Positions 12,318 through 23,994 of a stretch of 64,000 nt of DNA are shown piece by piece. A model generated the notes under the pieces. The model was given only the letters and a program-made list of their open reading frames with translations. It searched no databases and was not told the DNA's origin. A program made the position numbers and the translations under genes. Numbering within the stretch: position 1 is the stretch's first letter; each line of letters opens with the position of its first letter. The stretch is from Earliella scabrosa (Eukaryota > Basidiomycota > Agaricomycetes > Polyporales > Polyporaceae): the NCBI GenBank assembly GCA_022605405.1, contig JABYQQ010000004.1, forward strand, positions 806,001 through 870,000. Direction: 5' to 3'.

Positions 12318-13039
12318 TCAGAGGGGCCAGTGAGGCTAGGTGAGCGGTGAGTCCAAACGCGAGTGGCTGCGCATGGGACTGCGCTCTCCGATCGACCTCG
12401 GATCTGCCTCCGGGTGTTACGTAACGCTTGAACGGCGCTTGAGCGCCTGCTCGAGGGCCGTGACCGTCATCGCGACTTCAAGTTCATCCTGGACCGGATG
12501 CTTATGTCTGGGAGTACATGTGGGATTGTGAAGGCTGCTACTTACATTTGTACTGTGCGTGCGCAGCCATGTCCACGTCTCACAGCGGCTACATAGCTGA
12601 TCAGGCCCCAGGGCGTCGAGGGGTGTAGGTGAACAACCGCCGCGCGGTGATGCCTGTATGCGGTCGGTGGTGCCTGTATGCGGTCGATGGTGCTTGTATG
12701 CGGTCATAGCTCGTGAATTGTGTCGCGATGGGGCATCTATGGGTGATTGGGGGCCCGGGGATGCACGTCAGGAGAGATGGTGGTGGTTAGAAACAAGAGA
12801 GACAGACTCATCGCTTCGCGGTTTATATACGGACAGATTTGTGAACTCTATCGTCCCAGACGCGTCATGACCGACAATAATCGGTAACCTCGCGCGAGGC
12901 AGTAAATATCGGGTAGTGACGCGTTCCTTCTTGGGCACGTGATCGTGTCCTCACGGCCGAGTCTCGAGTGTGTGTCAGTACTGTCACTGTGTGGGACCCG
13001 CTTTTCGACGTTCGTCGACTTTCTTGACCACCAGCCACA
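12318..13039. promoter_or_regulatory. Shared divergent promoter region
   Basis: The 722 bases separate two genes read away from each other, so they must hold both promoters. A TATA-like tttatata lies at 12822-12829 on the plus strand, about 210 bases before the right-hand start codon. A small 20-bp tandem repeat (12651-12710) lies midway. No convincing gene is present inside. Confidence 0.5.
12651..12710. repeat. Three 20-bp tandem repeats
   Basis: Three head-to-tail units of the form tgcctgtatgcggtcggtgg, drifting slightly in units two and three. They sit in the divergent promoter region. Length variation here would be easy to find between strains; a regulatory role is speculation. Confidence 0.75.
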
Positions 13040-13563
13040 ATGACCGAGCCCAAGGTCTACAAGCTCGTCACCGTGAACACAGCTCCGGAAAGAGCGCGGA
13101 GACTCATCGGCCGCGTCGTCGAAGATGTCAAGGAGCGATACACGGTCAAGCATGTCGCTAACGTTGACAGTGAGTACTGTTCTCAGGCAATGCATCTCGA
13201 CGAGTCACTTCATTTGCGCAGAACTAGAGGATGTGCGCGCCGCTCTGGAGAAGGAGAGACCCGATATCTTAGTGAGCTTCCCACTGCACTTGGTGCATGT
13301 GCGTGCGTACTGAAGACGTCTCACAGTTCACAGCGTCCATGTGGACGCCCGAGGAGTCCCAGGTAACTACAACTTAGCTATCTTATCCCTATCGCTGAGT
13401 ACCCTCAACTCCCTACTTCCCCTGGCAGCACATCGTCCAGGTCGCCAAAGAGACCGTCTCCGGAATCAGAACGTTCAGTCTACCATTCGGACTGCAGGCG
13501 GAGAAAGGACCAGACGCGGTGGTAGAGTACATCAAGGAAAACCTGCCAACAATCTTGGATTAG
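13040..13563 (+). CDS. Small conserved basidiomycete protein of unknown function
   Basis: Four exons close exactly in frame: 13040-13169, 13222-13271, 13327-13362 and 13429-13563, giving 116 aa. The protein alternates predicted strands and helices: KVYKLVTVNTAPERARRLIG, then VVEDVKERYTVKHVANVD, a helix with LEDVRAALEKERPDIL, the block FTASMWTPEESQHIVQVAKE, and a C-terminal EKGPDAVVEYIKENLPTILD. There is no signal peptide or membrane segment, so it is probably a cytosolic alpha/beta protein. From memory it resembles short hypothetical proteins in other basidiomycetes, but I cannot name a function. It shares a divergent promoter with the PB1-ZZ gene. Confidence 0.8.
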
Positions 13564-13717
13564 ACCAATCGAGGGTCAGGGACATGACGTGTTCAAATGC
13601 AGGTTCCGTGCATAGCAATATATGGTCTAAACGTCATTGGAACCCTCACCCTCCTCGTCAATCTACATACCACACGTTATAGCTTCGACTTGCTCGCGCC
13701 CTGGTTCGCAAACAAAA

Positions 13718-13855
13718 TCCCTCGCAGAACTCGACGTTCGGCATCTCCGTGCGCGACGTGACGGTGAACTGCAAGAAGTCGTCGAACCCGGACGTGTACG
13801 CGACGCCGGACCCGTCCGGCACGACGCCCTCGCCCCAGCCGTACGGCCCGAAGTT
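13718..13855 (-). pseudogene. Carnitine/choline acyltransferase C-terminal fragment
   Basis: A minus-strand stretch of about 46 codons matches the extreme C-terminal part of carnitine O-acetyltransferases: GPYGWGEGVVPDGSGVAYT, then GFDDFLQFTVTSRTEMPNVEF. In intact enzymes this VVPDGxGxxY...SRTEMPN region follows about 550 residues of catalytic domain. I find no other part of the enzyme upstream (13856-15400) on this strand, and the sequence past EFCEG does not continue like the family. It is therefore a relic or a captured exon. Confidence 0.6.
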
Positions 13856-15362
13856 CCTATGCTTCGCTTGTGTGCGCGTCGACTCTCTCGATTGCCATCC
13901 ACCATCGCCGACAACGAGTGACAGGCCGGTGGGGCGCGACGCCGTCCCTGCGACCAGGCTCATCGATCGCGACGTCGCCCGAGTAAAGCTGCTCTCCCTC
14001 CCTGGTTCTCTGTCGACACTGCGGGCGGCGCCCTCTTTCGCTCTCCTCTCTCGTTTGCTCACGCTCAGCCCACTCTCGCTCTCTCTCTTCCCGTGCATAC
14101 GAGCTTGCAGCCCCGAGATCCCCTCCTACACCGCCGCCATCCTGCTGTATGCGCCATCCCTCGTCCTCAGCTCCTCCGCCTGCTGGCGCTGCTTTCGCCC
14201 TCCCGCACTGCTCTGCCTCCCAGTCTCAACCGCCGCCTGTGTACTGTGGCTACCCGCGGGCATGGCGGTTCCGCACGGCGCGACGGAGCGCGCAAGCTGC
14301 GGTTCGCGCTCGAGCTCCCCGCCCGAGTCTCCCCACATCTCCATTCTCCCGTCTCCCGTCTGCACCCGGCTGCATTCTCTCTCACTCTCGCGCTCCAGCC
14401 TCAATCCTCCTCGGCTCGTACGTGAGTTGGCTAGCTCGTGGCTGACGTCCTCTACTAACACATCCTCGCTCTATGGTACCATAGAGCTCGACCTTGTACC
14501 AATACCCTGTGCGCCAGCCCCCGGTCTCTCTCGCGTCCAACCCACGCACCTCTCGTTACCCCTCTCCTCGCCATGTGCCGGCATTGCATCAACGCCAACC
14601 GCGCACACGACGGACCAAACCAGGACCAAACACGCCACGTCCGACATTGGCCTATCAACCACTGGCGCCCTGGCAACGATGGGGCTTTCTCATCTCGCGC
14701 TCGACGCCCCGGCACTACTCGGCTGGTCTCAGTACTCGCGGTGGTGGGGTGCGGATATGTGTACTTACCCTCTTCGACAAGCTCCATTACCACAGCCACC
14801 GGACTGAAGGGCACGCCCCGTTTTCACTCAACTATCGCCTCGAAGACTGGGTACGAGACCAGGCTGGGCTTGTGCGTCTGCCAGTGACAGATTACTCGAG
14901 CTTCTGGCCGACCCTCCAGGCCACAGATCAGGATACTACTGAGTAAGTAGAGTATCACTGCCATGATCCAGCAGTATCTGTGATGAGTCCATATATGGCA
15001 GGTGCACGACGGACTCGGACTCGAGCTCCAGCCTGGCTCCAGCACCCACTTGGAGCACTCTCACAAGCACAATCCCTGCGCTCCGGCCAATGGCTGCGTG
15101 TATCCGAGGGTGTCAGCGGCGGACAGCAGCATAGTCGCGCCATCGACGTGCCAATCGTTTCTGCCGCGGTGCCGCGCGCATATCGCCCGAGTCGCGCTGA
15201 TGCAGCCTGCCGTCCTCCTCGAACGGGTCAGTGCGATGCCAAGCGCTGTGGACCCCCACGAGCCCGTCTGTCACCTGCTCGAGCTTCAGACGATGGCGCA
15301 CCGCGTCTGTGGAGAGCCAACGTACGAGCATTGCCCGCCTCCTCGTCGACCGCGCAGCTCAA
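13856..15362. other. No gene supported, low-complexity open frames
   Basis: A plus-strand open frame of 352 codons runs from 13749 to 14807, but it is Ser/Pro/Leu-rich, overlaps the acyltransferase relic in antisense and has no recognisable domain. A minus-strand stretch near 14970 could encode one membrane helix. The region looks like decayed sequence. Confidence 0.4.
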
Positions 15363-15640
15363 GCCATCAGTACTTGCGGAAATTCCTTAACGTGTCTTAA
15401 CGGGCGCCTTAAGCCCGTTAAGACACGTTAAGGTGGTAAGTTGCTAAGGTCAAAACTTCGGACAGTTGAAATGACCTATGACGGCAATTTTTGCGTCATC
15501 CTGGCACCTGTTCCTTTGTACTTACGCATATTTGGTGGAGTACCAACGCGAAAACGACTCGGGGTAAAGCCGTGCCCGTGGGCGTCTAATACTGCTAAGT
15601 TTCGTAAGGCCCCTAAGCAATTTCCGGAAGTACTGATGGC
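15363..15640. mobile_element. MITE-like element with 27-bp terminal inverted repeats
   Basis: The left end (gccatcagtacttgcggaaa, from 15363) and the right end (15614-15640) are inverted copies with two mismatches, giving a 278-bp element. Just inside the left end lies a 21-bp perfect hairpin (arms 15385-15405 and 15413-15433, 7-nt loop) built on ccttaacgtgtcttaacggg. There is no coding capacity and no clear target-site duplication. The superfamily cannot be assigned. Confidence 0.65.
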
Positions 15641-18061
15641 CCCGGCTGACACGACGCCTCGGCGCCCGGGATGCCCTCGAATCTGTAGCAGTCATCCCGT
15701 CAGTGTCACCGTCAGCCTGCCAGACTCCAGTAACCTTCCATCTCACCGCTATGAGCTGGACGGACGCCGCCATCTTGTAGCACGAAGTACACCGACAACG
15801 GTCCGACGGTGGCCTCGATGACCCGACGATGGCGACGAGGACGAGGACGAGGACGGCGAGACGAACAAGGAGTCGGAGGGAGGTACCGGCGACTGAGCCG
15901 CGAGCGGAGGTGGGGACGATGTCTCTCCTCCTCCTCGCTCACCTGCTTATATACTCGTCTAGAGCTGACACGCGGGCCGCGGGATCGAGTCTACGCCGAA
16001 CATCCGGTACCGGGTACCATACGCCCTCTGGGCGGAGGAGACCCGTCGTCAGCGCTTCAGCAGTCGACGGTCGGACATTTGGCTCGCGTTGGCCCCTCGC
16101 GACCGCTACGCGCGACTCGTGAGTCGTCTGCCATGCACGACCCTGGATGACCGCCGTCCTCCGAGCTCCTACGAGCTCCTACCTAAACTGAGGACGCCTC
16201 TCAGTACATACTTCGTGCGCACCCCCTGAGCGGAACACCCGAACCCGACGTGACCAGGCAAGGCAACTGCTCAGCGCTCAGTTGCGAGCGCACGCGCAAC
16301 ACCGCGGCGGACGTACAGGTCAGACAGGCGATCGTCGGACCATTCGCCAACTGCCCCGAACGTAGAAGATCGGACCAGGAGAGCGAACGGGCGGACGTCT
16401 CCGCGCTGCTGCAGCACTTCCTGCACGCTACGGACACGAGCTCCCAGCTGAGCGCAAACGGTGTGTGCTTGCTTGCTGCTCATGCACGCAGCTCTGAGCT
16501 GACTCGTATGCTCTCCGTCGCCCATCTCAGCCTGCACGACATCTTGGGACGACGTGATAAACGTTCGACACTCGGCAGCGCGCTCGCGATCAATTGCGCC
16601 GAGCATCGCGTACAGTAGTTACTGTCTGCGAGCCAGCCTCGCAGCAACCTGCGACGCATCGCTTGTCATTGCCCTACGGTACGCGATCGGCGTCGTCCTG
16701 TTTCAGAAGCATGTCTACAGTCTCACGGCGCGTCCCTCGACGCTATCGCACGACCGCGGTGGCCATGGTCATTCAAATTGGTACGACAGTACCAAACGAA
16801 GGCGACGTCAGGTGCGGAGCGGTGCGTCCCTCTGTGACCTCCTCTGTTTGAGCCGCGAATGACTCAGATTCCTAGGCTGCGATGGGACAGGCGTGGCGTT
16901 GCAGCATCCATGTACGATACAGTTGTCTGTCGAGCACGATCCCCGCCGTGTCGTGTCTCGTCTCTTCTCACTTCAGGGCCCATTTTCAATACATTACAGA
17001 GCGATTTTGCGGCCCTGTCGCGCGACGCGATGGTCCGAGACTCCGAGCCCAGCCCCCCCATCGCGGCCGCTTGCATTCGCGCAACGTTCAAACACGTCCG
17101 TCCCTCGCCGGTACGTCTCCTTTCGGCTAGCGTACGTGCTGCCAGGCTGGTCCTGTCCAATCCCTGACGTCTGGACCAGCTCGCTCGACTTGCGATACGC
17201 GTTCCTCCGAGTCGATACTGCTGTGACATTCGAGTTGTACCGGTACCACACGTCGTACGATGAATGTGCAAGGCAGGCTTAGTTGCGGCCTGGTACGCTC
17301 GTTTGGATGATATCATCGTCGTTTGTTTCTGACGGGCTGCAGGGACGACTTTCTGAGCTGCACTCCGCCAAATGTCGGTCGAGCACGATTTGAGCACATT
17401 AATGGCAGGGATATCGCGCCCTCCAATATCGGTTCCCTCCGTCCATCAAGGCGCAATGAGTTTGCGGGCCTCTCGTAACCGCTCCAAGCTCGAGCCAAGC
17501 GGTCCCGTGCAGGCGCACGAACAGTTTCGGTATGTCTCGTTTTGGCTAGCTACACACTGATGCAAGTTCCCGATGTGAAACAGCTCAGAGGTCGGCTTCG
17601 CGTTCGTCGCACTCGTACCAAACCACGCAGTGCGCGCGTGCACGCCGATTGGATGGTGGGACGCGACCTGGACGTCTCGACGCGCGAGGCGTGCATGCGC
17701 GGAGTCCGGACAGGGAAGAGAAGTCGAGCTCTCGCGTACGCTCTCGCCGCTCGGCACTGAGCTCGTTCGAGTCGACGGTCCGTCTCTCATCTCTCAGACA
17801 CCGAGGACGCGCGCAGCCGGGGTTCATATACATAGTTCATAGTACTAGTCACAGCGCCCGACTAGACGCTGTTTTACATACAGACTGAGAATACTTACCA
17901 TTAGTAACCACTTTAGTAATACTTAAAGTGAGTAACCGCTAGTAGCGCCCAAGAAGTGCAAATAGAGACAAGCGAGGGAACAAGCAGATACAAACAAAAG
18001 GGAGGGATAGGCGATCTATCAGTGCCTCCTCACCCACCACCACCCCCAGCCAGTGCCCATC
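15641..18061. other. Gene-poor 2.4 kb, no gene supported
   Basis: Short open frames are numerous because of high GC, but none shows a domain or sound splice chain. Some phrases recur loosely: ggtacgtctcctttcggcta near 17111 against ggtatgtctcgttttggcta near 17530, and gtcgagcacgat near 16930 and 17376. This suggests decayed duplicated or mobile sequence. The last 100 bases are the likely promoter of the kinase-like gene. Confidence 0.45.
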
Positions 18062-20114
18062 ATGTCCACGTACACAGTGTTGTATCCTCACCCCGACAAT
18101 CCTGTCTTCCGCATAATAGCTGTGGAGAATATCAATCGACACTTGTCCTCGCTCGCCCTAGAAGCGGGAAAGCAATGCCCTGAACTCAAGGTTCCTGATC
18201 TTCCAATAAGTGAGATCTTGTTTTATAAGGTGCGTCGCTCCTCCTCGTGCATCTTGCGTGCTTGAACGAGCCATTGGGTAGCCGGGGCTGCAAGTTCCAC
18301 TTGCGCCCAAACAAACACTGTTTGAGCGCACCCGCAAGTGGCTCACCGAACACCTCGAGGACCCCAGCGTCCAGTTGGAACCATATGAGCTCATCAGCGA
18401 AGCCTTCCCTTTGGATCGTAACCAGCGTGCGCTTGACGTCGTCCTCGTTACGCCCGATAGTAAGCGATTGCGCTGACGGTGCCAGATATATCACTCACCG
18501 TCCACAGTCATAGAAGCCCTGGATACCGTGAGCGCACTCCCACCCGATGAGGGCAAGGCTTTGAGGGGTATGTCTCTATGTTTGATCATCCGTCACTATG
18601 ACTGCAATATTGTTGGTGTTGTCAGACCGTGAGGCTGGGGCCCGTGCCGCCCACAACACTCTACCCTCACCGTCGGTCGGCATCTCATCGTTCTCCGACT
18701 TGCAAAGTGTTTTCACAAAACACGCGGACGTCTTTCACGCAGGAAGGCCCCACGGCAACTACGGTCCCCCAGTCGCTCTGTACGATCCTATCCTAGGCTT
18801 GCTCGCGTTCCGCCTTTCCCATCTCGATGACGACCTTCCTGAGATCCGTCCGAACAGAGACGAGCTCAAATGGGCGCACGAGTTTATATGTCGGTCGCTG
18901 GCTTGCTACGGGAAGGAAGAAGAGCGTCGCGTCGCCATACAGTCGTCTATAGAGTCACTGGATCCCAACGTCGGGTGGAAGCCGACCATGGGCGGGATCA
19001 CTCCTGACGCGGTATTCGGCGGCAAGACAGGTGTGCCTCTGGGGATCAAGGAGCTGAAGAACGAGTTTGGTCTTGGTGGGGACGCGTCGACCCATGCTCG
19101 TCTAGCATACACGAAGATTGTGACGGGAAGTAACAACGAGGTCTGTACAGTGCCCACCGGTCGTTCCTGTTCTTTCCGCTGACGGAGCATTCGCAGATCA
19201 AGATGTGGCGGAGGAAGACCAACTGCCCGTCGGTGATGTGGGGCGGAATGGGCGACCTCGTCGAGATCGGTATCGCTGTCTACACCGACGGTTCATACAG
19301 CGATTACGTCTTCTCGTCTGGTCGTATGCGCCTCGATCATCATCAAAACGCCAACGTACTCCGCATCGCTCGTGCTTTCAAAGCTGTGAAGCTGGCTCTC
19401 TCTGATCTCCGCCGCTTCTACGAGCGCTTGGAAAGCACCCCTCCCGGAGTGAAGCACCTCTTTCCCTCGCCGCTTGCGGAGCCTTCCTGGACCGGTCGCA
19501 TGCCGCGTGTCACCTTCACCCACCGGATGTCGCGCAGTGGCGAGCTGTTCATCACGGCGACAACCGAGGATGAACGGCGTTCGAACATCTATGTCGGTAC
19601 CATGTCCTTGTCCTCCGGTGATGAAGCCGAAGTCGTTGTCAAATTCACCGCGGAGTACAACGCCGACGCCCATCACATCCTTGCCCGCGCTGGTCTCGCA
19701 CCTACACTACACGCTTGCGTCCCTGTCTGCGGCGGCATGCTGATGGTTGTGATGGATCGCGTTCATGGGAAGATGGCTTGGGTCGCTGAGCAGAGCTCCG
19801 AGCTCCTCCCGCACACTGTCTACGAAGATGTCAAGGCGGCGATAGACCTTCTCCATCACAATGGCGTTGTGTTTGGCGACCTCCGCACTCCCAACGTCAT
19901 GGTTCTCGATCGAACTTCCGGCGATCCGCCTAGGATGGGTGCCATGTTGGTGGATTTTGACTGGGCTGGCAAGGCGGACGAGAAACGCTACCCGGCCGTC
20001 CTCAACGACGGCTTGGATATCTGGCCACCAGGCGCGGACCGAGGTGCGATCATGCGCAAGGAGCACGATCTGTACATGCTTGAGCAGTTCAAGTCCTTGT
20101 GTCACTCAGCTTGA
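18062..20114 (+). CDS. Fungal protein-kinase-like protein
   Basis: Five exons close in frame: 18062-18229, 18282-18459, 18508-18567, 18626-19140 and 19197-20114, giving 612 aa. The C-terminal third carries a degenerate kinase core. HHNGVVFGDLRTPNVMV stands in the place of the catalytic loop (HxD replaced by F-G-D, Asn kept), and AMLVDFDWAG stands for the metal-binding DFG segment. The N-terminal 300 residues lack a known domain. Basidiomycete genomes hold large families of such atypical kinases, possibly phosphotransferases. Catalytic Asp and Asn are present, so activity is possible. No signal peptide is seen. Start choice: first ATG of the frame, directly after a pyrimidine-rich leader. Confidence 0.75.
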
Positions 20115-20319
20115 GCTACGTTCTTTCCACTGGTTGCATGTTCGTGTCGGTTGGTGTCGACTAGCAGCTTCCCGTGCTTACGCACGGCGATGGTTACAAT
20201 TGATGCCTAGTCAGTGTACTGTATGAATCATTGCGTTGATCGCAAAGGTGACAGTGTGATGAATCTGCCAGAGACTTGCGATGCGTCTTTGCCAGTGCTC
20301 ATAAGTATAGTGCACCTGG

Positions 20320-20380
20320 GGGCGCGATGGCGTAGCGGTATACCATCGAGCAACCCGGTTACAACCCCACGGAGCGCCCA
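20320..20380 (+). other. tRNA-like remnant
   Basis: A stretch of about 60 bases has complementary ends (gggcgc and gcgccc), an A-box-like tggcgtagcggtatacc and a B-box-like ggttacaaccc. It is at least ten bases too short for a tRNA and no anticodon arm can be placed. Most likely it is a decayed tRNA or tRNA-derived fragment. Confidence 0.25.
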
Positions 20381-20531
20381 TTGTGGCCTGTTTGTCCTTG
20401 TTAGTGCTAGCGTCTATGATGAGCGAACAATGAGATTTCAACTCGATTCCAACCACGTCTCCTACATATACCACGACAGGTCTGCGTTCTACCGTCTCTG
20501 TTTGCTCGGCCCACTACTCATTGCTCTTGTC

Positions 20532-21331
20532 ATGGCAAACGAACCTCGTCCGATCAAAGTCGCCCCACGCGCACTCTTCGCCCCAGCAGATGGTTGCACG
20601 TACACAGAAGAGGTGTGTACATCATGAACATCAACTGCAAACCCGTCGACGTCATCAGTGTTCGCTCATTTCTGCAATACAGGACCGAAAATGTGTCTTC
20701 TCACAGCAGCCATTCAATGGGCCGGAGCTCCCCATTTCCTATCTTATTCCCACCTCTACCTCGACCCTCAGACCACCTATCCTAAGGTACGGCTGGAGAC
20801 TTGGTCACGAAAGGCTCATGGACGTCATTCGTGATCACTTTCCTTCCGCTATCAAGCGCCGCCCCGGCCCTCCAACTCTAGGGTTGGACGACGACGAGGT
20901 GTTGAATCTCACGGAGGAGTCTTTCAACCACGTCAACGACAACATCGCGGACACCCTCTACGGGCTCGACATCATCATAGCTATAACTGCGTATCTGGGT
21001 TTGGACTGGAAGACGGAGAAGTGTATCGATATCAAGCCACTTCCCGACAAAGACGGCGAGCTCGAACCTGGCTTGACGATTGGCTCAAACTATGTGGGTC
21101 TACTTGCGGAGGAGCACATTGCGAAGCTACAAGCGCTCTTCGCCCCGAACGAGGACCCAATGTGGTACTTGGACGGTGTTTACTGGCAGTGGTACCGTGC
21201 GCCGCCAAAGGGTAAGCGCCTTTGAGCCCATCACAATGAACACGTACTGACACAATCGAACAGCCAAGAAGACGCAGGGCACGAAGAAGAGCCCAGCAGG
21301 ATGCATTCGCAAGACGAATCCGGTGGCATGA
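20532..21331 (+). CDS. Hypothetical protein, possibly HNH-nuclease-like
   Basis: Three exons close in frame: 20532-20612, 20683-21211 and 21264-21331, giving 225 aa. The block DRKCVFSQQPFNGPELPISY followed by LIPTS recalls the first half of fungal HNH-type domains (RxxCxxTG...AHIIP), but the His is missing, so this reading is weak. The middle is acidic (LGLDDDEVLNLTEESFNHVN) and the C-terminus is very basic (AKKTQGTKKSPAG). The frame stays open upstream and an ATG about 100 bases earlier would add a hydrophobic stretch (CLLGPLLIALV). I prefer 20532 because of the cleaner start of the protein. It lies 417 bases downstream of the kinase-like gene on the same strand. Confidence 0.5.
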
Positions 21332-21678
21332 TGATCGTTTGGGTCATCTTGACTGTTCACTCATCTAGTTCGTTTGGTCTCGCACACTTGCTCATGCCCT
21401 ATGCGTCGCTACTGGGTAGGAGGATGCCAGCTACAGATTGTATCATTTCCCAGTCGTCTATCAATTCTGCGCTTTGTCCTCGTTACGCATGTTGTTTTTA
21501 AAACTTGCATCGATCGCCGTGTCTTTACAATCCAGCATATATTCTACAACAACGTGGTGCACAGAGGCGACGATGTGACCGTCGGGTGTGGCGTTCATGG
21601 ATTTGAGAGCCTTCCTGAATCTAGTGGTGATGAGAAGAATAACACGGAGAAGGTCTTGTGGCACTGTAGGTTCTCAGT

Positions 21679-21834
21679 ATAGCGGATACATCCGCAAGGG
21701 TGGTCGATCGTCTCGCGGATGTATCCGCATAATTATATGGGGTGCTACGTGCGAGATTCGAACATTGAACCCTGGACTCAGCGCCCGAGCAAAACAAAGT
21801 ATTGTCGATAATCATCCCACTAGACCATAGCAAC
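21679..21834 (-). mobile_element. Candidate tRNA-derived SINE, copy A
   Basis: On the minus strand, 21834-21741 reads like an eroded tRNA: 6 of 7 acceptor-stem pairs (gttgcta with tagcacc), A-box tggtctagtgggatg and B-box tgttcgaatctc, but a broken T-stem. It continues into a tail with two inverted blocks, gcggatacatccgc and gcggatgtatccgc, around cgagacgatcg. The same head-plus-tail order recurs about 2.2 kb away. Confidence 0.45.
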
Positions 21835-22129
21835 TCTGCTGATGGCCCTATGTCCAGGCTCATGTGTGCCTATGACACAGTGAAGTGGCGACGAGAGCGC
21901 AGCATGTATGTAGGCAGGCAGGCAGGGAGCCTCCGCCGACGAGTAGCGCAAGCGGAGCTGTATAACAAATGAATGGTGTGACCCCGGTCCCCCATCCCCA
22001 CTTGTGGGAGGTGGGAGGGATGGAAACGTGGCACGAATGGAGGTGCTCTACATAGAGATCACAGACATCTATCGGCGTCAGGACATAAAGAGAGTGCTGC
22101 TCGGTGCACGACATGCAGCGTTCGACATC

Positions 22130-23930
22130 ACGGCGAGAGGAATGCCTGGCCACAATTCAGTTGAATTAACTTGTGGGGCGCGTAAACTCCCAGCCGCCCG
22201 AGAACAGGGTGGCCGAGCGATTGACAACGCACCTCAGGCTGAGGATCTGCGCGAGCTTGGGGCGCACGGGAGAGAGCTAGGCCGGGAGGCAGGTGGCGGA
22301 ACATCTTGAGCACCTCGGGGTTCGGCGGCGCGTGTGTGTAGAACACCGAGATCTTGAGCGACGTGTCACAGTACAACTCCTACGACTGCGCGACGAGCGC
22401 AGAGAAGAGCGGGACGAGCGGCATGAGTGCAGTTGGGGTCCTGGATGTATCACACGAGCGCATGGACTCGGATGCGGCGGGAGCGTTCCTCGAGGTCCTT
22501 CTTCATGGATCCTGCACCGCAGTGAGCGCAAATGTGCCCACTGCCACTGGTGACAACCATGGCGCTGGAGATGCTTGCGGAGATGGCATGTCCGGGGTCA
22601 CTGTACGGACCTTCAATGGGCACTCGAACCTCGCCACCAAGGCCGTTAGCTTCGGTGTAGTCCGAATTTTGAGCAAGCTCATAAAGCTTGTTTGTCCAGT
22701 CACCAGCCTTCTTAACCATGAGAATTAGGCCTTCGCCCCATGGACAACGGCTGACGCTCACGATGGTGAACAGATGCGCTTCCGGAGATGCCCCAAGAGA
22801 GGACACGGAGGCGCGCATGCTGGCGAGTGCGCCAGCCAGCGTCTATATCGCGGATCTCGACCACGAGTCATGTCAAGATCAACGAGGGGCAGCAGGCGAG
22901 CAATGGACTTCATAAAGTGCATCATGCAGTCGGTCGTAGATACTGGTGGCGACGAGGACGTAAAAGACCGCCTGGCTGACGTGGAAGCAGACTGTGACAA
23001 GCAGGAGGACGGCACAGACGATGTGCAAGGAGATGAAGATAGTGTCGTAGAACTTCTGCCTCAAGTCCGTGGACAGGAGCAGTCAGCACAGATAATGCAA
23101 CAGTTGCCCACTGTATGGACGGCGAAGCGATGCGTTTCGTGAAAGTGACGGCAATGGTCCATGAATAGACTAAGAGTGGATGACGCGTTAGTAGGGATTG
23201 CGATACGGGTGGACAGTCACTGATCACGAGTTTTGAGGTTTTGTACAGACTCCGTGCCTCGCAATCAGCAGCTGTGTCAAGACGAACATACAGCCGCTGC
23301 TGCCTACTCGAGGACCGGTCACATCGTCTCCCACGCACGATCCGCATTATGCAGCAAATGAGAACGACCGTGGCGCGGCGCTCGTAGATGAACAAAGCCG
23401 TTCCCAACAGATATCCACACCCTGGGAGGCACAGGCTGTGGATATCTCCAGGGCACGCCCCGTTTGGCATCGTTCCATCCCTCAGCGCCACTGGAGTCAA
23501 TTGGTTTTGCTGGCTACCCAAATCGGAACGCAGCAGGACCTCATCCGCAAATGAAGATGAATAGAACGAGAAAGTGGGGAGGTACTCACAGAACACGATC
23601 ACATGAATGTTCGCCGCGAGAACAAAGACATGGCCAGCAAACCGGTGGAAGTAGTTGAGCTGCACAACGCGCGACTGTCAGTACGAGACATGCACTCCGG
23701 GAGCCGAATACGCTGGAGCGCACATCCGCTCGTATCCAAAACCGATGAGCATGCCGAGCAGATTGTGCTTCGTTCCGAGGAGGACCACGGCCAGAATCTG
23801 CCCGTCCGGAGCGGGTCAGAGAGCGGACTCGACTTGAACAGCCCGGCATGGAGCATGATCGCGAAGTAGCCCAGTAGGACGGGAGGTACGAGGCGAGGCG
23901 GATTGCTCGGCGCAACGAGTGGTGCTTGAA
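22130..23930 (-). pseudogene. Ferric-chelate reductase (FRE/NOX family), decayed
   Basis: Plasma-membrane flavocytochrome that passes electrons from NADPH through FAD and two hemes to extracellular Fe(III). Recognisable in order on the minus strand: GQILAVVLLGTKHNLLGMLI (near 23770); the heme-binding helix LNYFHRFAGHVFVLAANIH with its two His 14 apart (near 23630); the second bis-His helix HIVCAVLLLVTVCFH (near 23010); the FAD-region HLFTIVSVSRCPWGEGLILM (near 22760); EGPYSDPGH (near 22600); and the C-terminal SLKISVFYTHAPPNPEVLKM (near 22350). The N-terminal membrane part is missing upstream of about 23930. Near 22270 the conserved reading moves by one base (LPPGLALS then PKLAQILS in another frame). 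I therefore call it a pseudogene; unrecognised introns cannot fully rescue the shift. Confidence 0.65.
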
Positions 23931-23994
23931 TCCGCGGCTACGGCCGAAGTCTGCATCCTATTATCTGTGGCTGAAGATGTGCATCTAGCTGCCC

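Noticed and set aside
13749..14807. 352-codon plus-strand frame
   Set aside because: Low complexity, no domain, antisense to a genuine acyltransferase relic.
21741..21834. Functional tRNA gene on the minus strand
   Set aside because: Acceptor stem nearly pairs, but the T-stem and anticodon arm do not form; better read as a SINE head.
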